64,000 nt of DNA from Phoronis australis (lineage: Eukaryota; Phoronida; Phoronidae): positions 94,984 through 158,983 of the forward strand of contig NMRA01000210.1 of assembly GCA_002633005.1 (NCBI GenBank), given 5' to 3'. Under the pieces are notes generated by a model. The model did not search any database, had not been told where the DNA came from, and worked only from the letters and a program-made list of their open reading frames with translations. Below are positions 60,101 through 64,000 of the stretch, piece after piece; the stretch's first letter is position 1; each line of letters opens with the position of its first letter. The position numbers were made by a program, and so were the translations under genes.

Positions 60101-63100
60101 AAAACGACGCGTACCTTCTGTTCCCAGTGTTGTTCGCACGATGATCGTGTGTCTCAAAAGGAATTTTATTAATGCATCTGAAGAGATTTAATAGCTTTTA
60201 GTATTTCTGTTGCTATGAAACAAGCCAAAAATTAAAAAAACATATTTTTCTGTAATTGGGTTTGTATGAAATGGGTGGAAGACCGTCTTCGCCGTTGTTG
60301 TTTTCGCCAGTGCGATACTGAGGAGTTGTGAGGAAAGTCCACCTCGAACAGCCTTTTTCAGACAAGAAAAGGTGTGTTTGTTGAGGCTTTGATAACAGCA
60401 ACTTGATTAAGAACGTGTCTGTGTTCAAATTTCCTATACACGTGAAAGTTGTACGGAAATGGCATCGGTTTGTGCGCCGCACGAGAGTGCAGAATGTCAG
60501 TGTGGAACAAGCAATTCAGTCGGAAGCCACTGCACACTTTGTTTGGCACATTTCAAAGAATCGTGTCTTGATCACACACAAAAACGGTGTCACGATGAAG
60601 GACTCGCCACCTTGTAAGTGCATTCTTAAATTTTATAAATAATGAACAAACTGCTTCGATTCTAGAGCGAGTGATGCCAGGATCTCCACCCCGGCCCAGA
60701 TTGGCTCATTCCTCATGGCAATAGTGAATACGAGTAACCCAGGTTTCCCTGTGGCCTTTGTCTGTGATTATTAAGCGTCTATTTTGTGAATATTAACGGA
60801 TTGTTCTGAAACCCCTTCGATCCCAGACCCCTCAACCCCCTCGACCCACAACCCCCTCGACTCACTCCCCCCTCGACTCATGACCCACGACCCCCTCGAC
60901 CCAGTCTCCACAAGCTCCACTCAATCTGAACATAGAACAAGCGCTGACTTGTAGGACCAGTGAGTTGGGTCGTGAGCTCGGCTGGCTTTCCCTGTTTTTG
61001 GAATTAAGGTAGACGATTCGGCAAGATTGAATGCCAAAAAACAAAAGCAAAAAACAAAACTCGAGCAAATCAAATCAAAGACCTATCAACGTTACAAATA
61101 TCGCTCATGGCAGAGTGTAATCGTCTCGTCTGCTCTTCAGTGAATGGCAAATTCGACTTTTTTCCGGATAGTGCGATGAACCCGACAAAACTGTAATTTC
61201 ATCAGCAAACGCAGTTTGGAAAGACAGACTTTCAACTAAAAAGTATACCAATGTTATATTGAGTATATTGTAAACGAGTATACAATAGAAAAGCAAATAA
61301 TGAAAATGGGAAATTATGTACATTCACGTTAACGTACGTTTTCTTTAAGTTTAGTAGAACTGGGCCAATGGTAGCCGCTCGTGGAACTATTTCCGTGACA
61401 ACGATAGAGGGCACACAATGCGCTATATCAGATCACGTTCTCACGCCACTTTCTGTTTTAATCACCAGACTTGAGCCAGAGCAGACTCTTGTGTAGGTAC
61501 AGTATGTCTTATGGGAATGTCACTCATAAAAGAAATTTGTAAAAAGCGCAAAAATACCTCTATTGCCACAGATCGTGGGTTGTGGGGGTTGTGGGTCGAG
61601 GAAATCGTGTGTCGAGGAGTACGGGGGTCGAGGGCTTTTAGAAAAGTCCCAATTATTGGCAAATATAGAAGAGCGGATGCATCAGGGTATTCCTTTCCCT
61701 GGTGAATGGTGCGCATCACTTCCTGGAAACCAAGAACTATTTGCTTGAAATGGAATGAAACATGTAGCTCCCAGAAGATATCAACTCTAATGTCAGAGAT
61801 TCGCAAATCTGCAAGATTTTAGAACTTGATGTTTTGAAACACATGGGTGGCAAAGCAACGATCCTTGATGTCATTTTTGACTGCTGTACAATGTCCAAAT
61901 TTGTTCAGTCTTTGTCTTGTCCATGAGACGTCTTGATTTCCAACCAGTCATTGCTGCTATCATCCCCTTACCGTGGATAAAAAACAGTGCAAAATATATA
62001 TACACTTGACCGTTTTTGTCAGTGACTTTTATGTCAAACCAATGTTTTGGAATAAATATTTGAGAGCTTAATATAAATGCAATGTTCATATTTTAAAATA
62101 ATTCAGTCCTATTGCAGTCATATCTTAATGTTTTAGGCCATTCAATCAGAAACCAGTCACATCTAAACATGCATTCAAGGACAAGACATCATGGACAAAT
62201 CAATGATTTTTCGTTCTTGAATATTTGATGCCATTAAAATTCAAAGATTTCATATCAAATACTGAACATATTCGAATTTTAACCAAACCAGTGAGTTGCC
62301 CCCACCTTAAAACCATAGACTAGAACCAAAGCTTATGTCTGAAGAAGTTATGTCTGTTCTTAGTGATTTCGAAACATCGTGGCTGCCATCTTGAATATGA
62401 CCCAGTTTAAACCATTTCCGGTGGTCAGACTTTGGTAGACTTTTTTCTTGTTAATACACAGGTACATGTAAATATACTCAGTAGGGCAGAACACCACAAT
62501 GAAACTTTTGTTGCAATTTGTTGTGGTCAGGTGCTATTTGTCATAAATTGACCCGTTCATAAAATAGAGATCAGCGCTTGTAAATCCTCCTTGTATATCA
62601 ATACGAACGATCGTTTTTCTCCAAACCGCAATCAATGTTGATTTTTACCTTATTATTTCACCGACTTTCAGAAAACGAAACCAATATTATGCTGTTTTTT
62701 CAGCCGATACCGTCGTAATGTTTATTTTTAACGAAAACTAAAGATTTGAGCACTTTGGAAATTCGCCAGTATGTAGAGGCAGAGATGTTTACTATTGTAA
62801 CAGTTTATGTCCGGTTAATTGAGCCTCGCTTGCACGGGACACTGAAAGCAACTGCGACCGACTCTTGCACAGCGCGCTTTTTGATCCTAAAAGTAGCTCA
62901 GAGCACAGGTGAAGGGTGAGCGGTGAAAAATCCCGCTTATCTTTGGAAATTCATGATTTCTTTGTAACCGAATTATTCACGGCTTCCGTTTTCCCAGGTT
63001 CATTCCGAGTCAAACTCACTAATAAGCCTAGTCGAATAGACCACACAGTCATTGATACGTGAATCAATCTTACACCCGATCTTGGTGAAAACGCCGAACG

Positions 63101-63512
63101 ACACTGTTCTCCAGCTCGTGACACCTGACCGGAAATCCGTATGCAAAAAGCACATAAAATTCCGGTTAAGATTCCCGTGTAGGTATTGAGAGCTTCACAA
63201 GAGTATCTAAAATACCATAATAATCGCTGAAAGCACACAAATCTCCTTTAGATCTTCAGCTGAATGTGACGTTTTAATTACAAAAAACTACAGGTCAGTT
63301 CCATCTCTAATGAGCTGATGACAGTTTATAGCGTAAAAACTCAACGCCTACAAGTAGCTGCGATACGTGAGCAATGATCAGGACATGATCAGTTTGTCAA
63401 TGCTTATTTACAGACGGGTTACAAGTCTATGACATTATTTTACACGCGTGGCACGTGAAGTTCGGAGAGGTTTTACAACTCACCCTATTATCTTCTGCTG
63501 TCCTGTGTTCAT
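36132..63512 (-). CDS. Gene C: ACSF2-like paralogue of gene B, rearranged, probably pseudogene
   Basis: Exons (listed separately) match gene B in length, phase and protein sequence from exon 1 (63484-63512) to the stop at 36132. Three defects. Exon 2 is missing: between 57216 and 63483 no counterpart exists, and direct splicing of exon 1 to exon 3 shifts the frame into an early stop. Exons 7-12 occur twice (47329-52566 and 42882-47291), the upper copy cut inside exon 12 at the N at 47328. The lower exon 7 has lost its AG acceptor and GT donor. Motifs otherwise look sound: TSGSTGLPK, YGGTEPN, WYITGD, GRTGDAMRFKRFGDVVYP, VGIRNK. Either an assembly merged two haplotypes of one gene, or a real partial tandem duplication killed it. 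Confidence 0.7.
37178..37252 (-). CDS. Gene C exon 18 (A10 region)
   Basis: 75 bp. LILELWVPDKFIFMEKFPRV, GIRNK; no TxSGK. Confidence 0.9.
37413..37470 (-). CDS. Gene C exon 17
   Basis: 58 bp. LEDDQTASVEELKSYCSKN, donor GTAAGT. Confidence 0.88.
37718..37770 (-). CDS. Gene C exon 16
   Basis: 53 bp. VVGVPDDYAGVIMVACI; the acidic residue of the usual GE is Val. Confidence 0.88.
38488..38635 (-). CDS. Gene C exon 15 (A8)
   Basis: 148 bp. DIGVMNSEGILRIMGRTGDA, MRFKRFGDVVYPGPIEKVL. GRTGD keeps the GRxxD pattern; Pro-Gly-Pro replaces Pro-Glu-Pro of B. Confidence 0.9.
38636..41602. other. Gene C intron 14
   Basis: The left end (to about 39400) aligns with the B intron 11678-12360. The rest (39400-41280) is AT-rich with no recognised element; an 88-codon open stretch at 40051-40317 (+) has no recognisable domain. 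Confidence 0.5.
41305..41455. repeat. TACTGATTGGCTACTATTGG minisatellite
   Basis: About five imperfect tandem units of 25-30 bp (ACTGATTGGCTACTATTGGT plus a variable spacer). Gene B has a single unit at the paralogous place (12404-12430). Confidence 0.85.
41603..41748 (-). CDS. Gene C exon 14 (A6-A7)
   Basis: 146 bp. VKITDENGQVVPVETPGEIL, CKGWCMFHSYWG, ending GWYITG. Confidence 0.9.
42075..42225. repeat. CA/CAAA microsatellite followed by hAT-like end
   Basis: ACACACACAC and AACAAACAAACAAAC runs to about 42168, then GTGGATTTAGAGGGGG and CCCCCCTAAAATTCTC, an hAT-like terminal fragment of the type seen at 11205 and 19071. Confidence 0.6.
42448..42555 (-). CDS. Gene C exon 13 (A5)
   Basis: 108 bp. 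HTYGGTEPNLVTCTTADYPS, ending VGHPIPFYE. Confidence 0.9.
42882..42952 (-). CDS. Gene C exon 12, lower (complete) copy
   Basis: 71 bp. LVGSQRCSPELFEKMFKIFP, ELI, donor GTGAGT. Confidence 0.9.
43940..44031 (-). CDS. Gene C exon 11, lower copy
   Basis: 92 bp. CTHCCLWPAFYIDLLSSPNF, donor GTAAGG. Confidence 0.88.
44334..44509 (-). CDS. Gene C exon 10, lower copy
   Basis: 176 bp. NPGIIATFNVWVDEMVVTCF, donor GTGGGT. Confidence 0.88.
45035..45142 (-). CDS. Gene C exon 9 (P-loop), lower copy
   Basis: 108 bp. GSTGLPKLVTWKQGTICNFG, ending IPGKAASVE. Confidence 0.88.
45470..45587 (-). CDS. Gene C exon 8, lower copy
   Basis: 118 bp. KIKSLSDLEDGGSNVS; borders as in the upper copy. One Ala/Gly-type difference (GDALQNAIE) separates it from the upper copy. 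Confidence 0.82.
45812..46130 (+). mobile_element. CR1/L2-like LINE 3' end
   Basis: YNGLGIAVANAPNVHVFKQN then YWDFVRG and a stop matches the WN.LP..V..AP....FK..LD..W tail of LINE reverse transcriptase ORFs. An AT-rich 3' UTR ends in AATAATAATAAATAAATAAT. A second copy is at 50230-50560. Confidence 0.6.
46237..46860 (-). mobile_element. L1-like LINE endonuclease-domain remnant, lower copy
   Basis: From the 5' side: CVLFNNNFEYKINS, IYGPRRDTSKD, ISCGDLNLVQNFDIDCLHYL, then FTWKNPDWVNKARPGFFLVS and SSGIDSGFRTDHLSVNLS. These follow the apurinic-endonuclease order (GVAILFN..., IYGP, GGDFN, FTW......RID.FL.S, S.H). Stops and small indels show it is dead. Confidence 0.75.
47152..47291 (-). pseudogene. 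Gene C exon 7, lower copy, splice sites lost
   Basis: Aligns over 140 bp with 52427-52566, but the acceptor reads CTCAA instead of CTCAG and the donor AAAGC instead of AAAGT. Confidence 0.65.
47329..47376 (-). pseudogene. Gene C exon 12, upper copy, truncated
   Basis: LVGSQRCSPELFEKM then the copy stops at the N (47328) and unrelated sequence (the other copy's exon 7 region) begins. No donor. Confidence 0.75.
48364..48455 (-). CDS. Gene C exon 11, upper copy
   Basis: 92 bp. CTHCCLWPAFYIDLLSSPNF, DKYDLSCLRG. Identical to the lower copy. Confidence 0.88.
48758..48933 (-). CDS. Gene C exon 10, upper copy
   Basis: 176 bp. NPGIIATFNVWVDEMVVTCF, DNCDVETCVLKVLEQE. Identical to the lower copy. Confidence 0.88.
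49452..49559 (-). CDS. Gene C exon 9 (P-loop), upper copy
   Basis: 108 bp. GSTGLPKLVTWKQGTICNFG, ending IPGKTASVE (Ala in the lower copy at that Thr). Canonical Pro-Lys retained. Confidence 0.88.
49887..50004 (-). CDS. Gene C exon 8, upper copy
   Basis: 118 bp. KIKSLSDLEDGGSNVSEEAL, ending DPYILLPTS before GTGAGG. Confidence 0.85.
50668..51165 (-). mobile_element. L1-like LINE endonuclease-domain remnant, upper copy
   Basis: RCVLFNNSFEYKINS, then a deletion compared with the lower copy, then KFTWKNPDWVNKARPGFFLL and SSGIDSGYSTDHLRVNLS. Confidence 0.72.
51880..52175 (+). mobile_element. Dispersed repeat R3, copy 1
   Basis: ACCCCCTGGACCCACGACCC minisatellite followed by GAACATAGAACAAGCGCTG, GTGAGCTCGG(G/C)TGGCTTT and an A-rich end. 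The same order occurs at 60785-61060. The head TGGCGCAGTGGAGGAGC resembles a tRNA A-box. Confidence 0.55.
52427..52566 (-). CDS. Gene C exon 7, upper copy
   Basis: 140 bp with intact CAG acceptor. LLDVQEEESIFNFLAHTVCY then FDSIGSMSGLGYYKEGPTFC, ending GCAAA before GTACGA, in the phase exon 8 needs. The part after FDSI has no equivalent in gene B and may be transposon-derived. Confidence 0.55.
52712..52781 (-). CDS. Gene C exon 6
   Basis: 70 bp. HSVEFMFCQSGEFEKSEVVT then KRW. Only one copy exists; the duplicated block begins after it. Confidence 0.65.
53790..54180. repeat. GACAATATGTCG-type palindromic tract
   Basis: Words such as GACAATATGTCGTC, ATATTGTCGAATTCGACTC and GAGTGTGACAGAATATGTC recur in both orientations. 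Lies in the C intron between exons 5 and 6; only its left edge aligns with gene B. Confidence 0.4.
54181..56267. other. Rest of gene C intron 5
   Basis: AT-rich, no recognised exon or element. Confidence 0.5.
56268..56368 (-). CDS. Gene C exon 5
   Basis: 101 bp. VKIRLTVIGPRDNEEVSKGV, CKVFFEEGCKHAS. Donor GTATGT. Confidence 0.82.
56864..56914 (-). CDS. Gene C exon 4
   Basis: 51 bp, APMIKEYDVIYGIFVEK, donor GTAAGG. Confidence 0.85.
57081..57215 (-). CDS. Gene C exon 3
   Basis: 135 bp. ALSYAKGFLSIGLQKGDIIC, then NSDWLHLFFAAAYIGLVIIV. Borders as in gene B. Confidence 0.9.
57295..57720. mobile_element. R1 MITE copy in gene C
   Basis: TTAAAGAGGCCTGGAAC head and internal order as at 20632, at the paralogous position, so inserted before the B/C duplication. 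Right end eroded. Confidence 0.6.
58680..59450 (+). mobile_element. Transposon-borne SGNH-hydrolase-like ORF, frameshifted
   Basis: LVLLQIGGNDL (about 59060-59100) matches SGNH block III (GxND), and after a frame change FWTYKGGFWANPKHLYHLQL leads to VDGVHFNHSGLHKHAFS, the block V Dxx-H pair. The block I serine is not clear (PALSGHHFVLG is a candidate). SGNH ORFs of this layout occur in Ngaro/DIRS-like and some LINE elements. Broken frames suggest a dead copy. Confidence 0.6.
59451..60110 (+). other. 3' part of the SGNH-bearing element, non-diagnostic
   Basis: Pyrimidine-rich sequence continuous with the SGNH remnant; contains an N at 60024. The long open frame to 59874 has hydrophobic, low-complexity composition and no domain. 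Confidence 0.35.
60785..61060 (+). mobile_element. Dispersed repeat R3, copy 2
   Basis: CCCCCTCGACCCACAACCCC units, then GAACATAGAACAAGCGCTG, ATTAAGGTAGACGATTCGGC and an A-rich tail (AAAAAACAAAAGC). Confidence 0.55.
61561..61645 (-). repeat. Inverted copy of the CTCGACCC minisatellite
   Basis: GGGTCGAGG / GTGTCGAGG units with GTGGGTTGTGGGGGTTG, i.e. the complement of the units at 60815-60905. The two face each other about 650 bases apart. Confidence 0.7.
61646..63483. other. Gene C intron 1, distal part
   Basis: 61646-62940 has no recognised element. 62990-63480 aligns with gene B intron 1 (24890-25436), including CATTGATACGTGAATCAATC and AAAAGCACATAAAATTC. Confidence 0.55.
63484..63512 (-). 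CDS. Gene C exon 1
   Basis: MNTGQQKII plus GG before GTGAGT. The exon and donor are nearly identical to gene B exon 1, as is the intron sequence downstream (62990-63480 versus 24890-25436). Confidence 0.75.
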
Positions 63513-63600
63513 AGTTGCGAATAGTCACTAATAAGAGATGGTGCTTCGTATTTTACTGTTATCAATAGAGCGTGACTTATCTTTAATCACGACCTTTTTG
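63513..63600 (-). promoter_or_regulatory. Proximal 5' region of gene C
   Basis: Shares ATTCGCAAC and AAAATACGA blocks with the region above gene B exon 1. Could be 5' UTR or promoter. Confidence 0.28.
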
Positions 63601-64000
63601 GCCGAACCCCTAACCCGCAAATAGTTACAGTGCATCTCGGAGCAACGCCAAAAATATCTGACATAGGTAGTGTGCATGCGCAACAAGCACCTAACTATTC
63701 CCTCCAGAAATACACACAAGGGATTTTCCGGCAGATTGTATAATCTTGACCAAGCAGCTTGACCTACATTCTACAGCTGCTGACTTTACACCACAGTTGT
63801 AACATGATGAGCTCATTGTTTTACTTTTTGTTTACACTGTCAGCTGTTCTTAAACGAGAAGTAAACCCATTTTCATGTAATTTTTAGTAAAAATACGGTT
63901 CGTTGATTATCCCAGACATTTGTTTCGGATAATAACGGCTTACCTTAATTTTATTAATTAGCCGCATCTTACTCCGGAAGAGACGTTTAGGGGGTTAAGA

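Noticed and set aside
1-64000. CRISPR array, prokaryotic operon or rRNA genes
   Set aside because: No regularly spaced direct repeats with unique spacers, no ribosome-binding-site-led gene runs and no rRNA-like sequence were seen; the DNA is clearly intron-rich eukaryotic.

Overview
The window is animal (metazoan) nuclear DNA. Short coding exons with GT-AG borders sit in long AT-rich introns full of decayed transposons: a Penelope-like element, LINE fragments, a solo LTR, MITEs and a DNA segment encoding an SGNH-hydrolase-like protein. The repeat mix, the frequent ACATGTA-type words and a strongly heterozygous-looking duplicated block suggest a marine invertebrate. Amphioxus, hemichordate and mollusc are all possible; the sequence alone does not settle it. 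I see no prokaryotic operons, rRNA genes or CRISPR.

The only recognisable host genes belong to one family, ACSF2-like acyl-CoA synthetases (ANL superfamily, AMP-binding). Gene A (+, 819-9029) is the 3' half of a gene entering from the left: eight exons from just after the A4 region to the stop. Gene B (-, 25469 down to 8989) is a whole copy of 19 exons, from a tiny first coding exon to a stop that lies inside the last exon of gene A. A and B are therefore convergent and overlap tail to tail. Gene C (-, 63512 down to 36132) is a paralogue of B with the same exon lengths and phases. It lacks exon 2, and an inner block carrying exons 7-12 is present twice around an N at 47328. To the left of C, at 35973-36030, lies a decayed copy of the last exon of gene A. 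The A-B pair was therefore duplicated as a unit, and the second A was later almost entirely lost.

Region by region: 1-9029 is gene A, with a Penelope-like element, a SINE-like unit and a TTAA-flanked MITE in its introns. 8989-25469 is gene B with small insertions that C lacks. 25470-36131 is an intergenic transposon graveyard (CCAGT-rich tract, double hairpin, unassigned 26.3-30.5 kb stretch, LINE RT tail, solo LTR with 5-bp target duplication, SWIM-domain remnant). 36132-63512 is gene C, whose introns hold LINE fragments and whose exon-2 region is replaced by transposon material (58.2-62.9 kb).

The encoded enzymes would normally adenylate a carboxylic acid and transfer it to CoA. All three copies, however, lack the Thr-x-Ser-Gly-Lys catalytic-lysine motif at the C-terminus, having Val-Gly-(Gly/Ile)-Arg instead, and B has Pro to Ser in the P-loop. 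Catalytic competence is therefore doubtful or altered. Exon calls rest on paralogue alignment by eye, splice-site consensus and phase matching; no database search was run.
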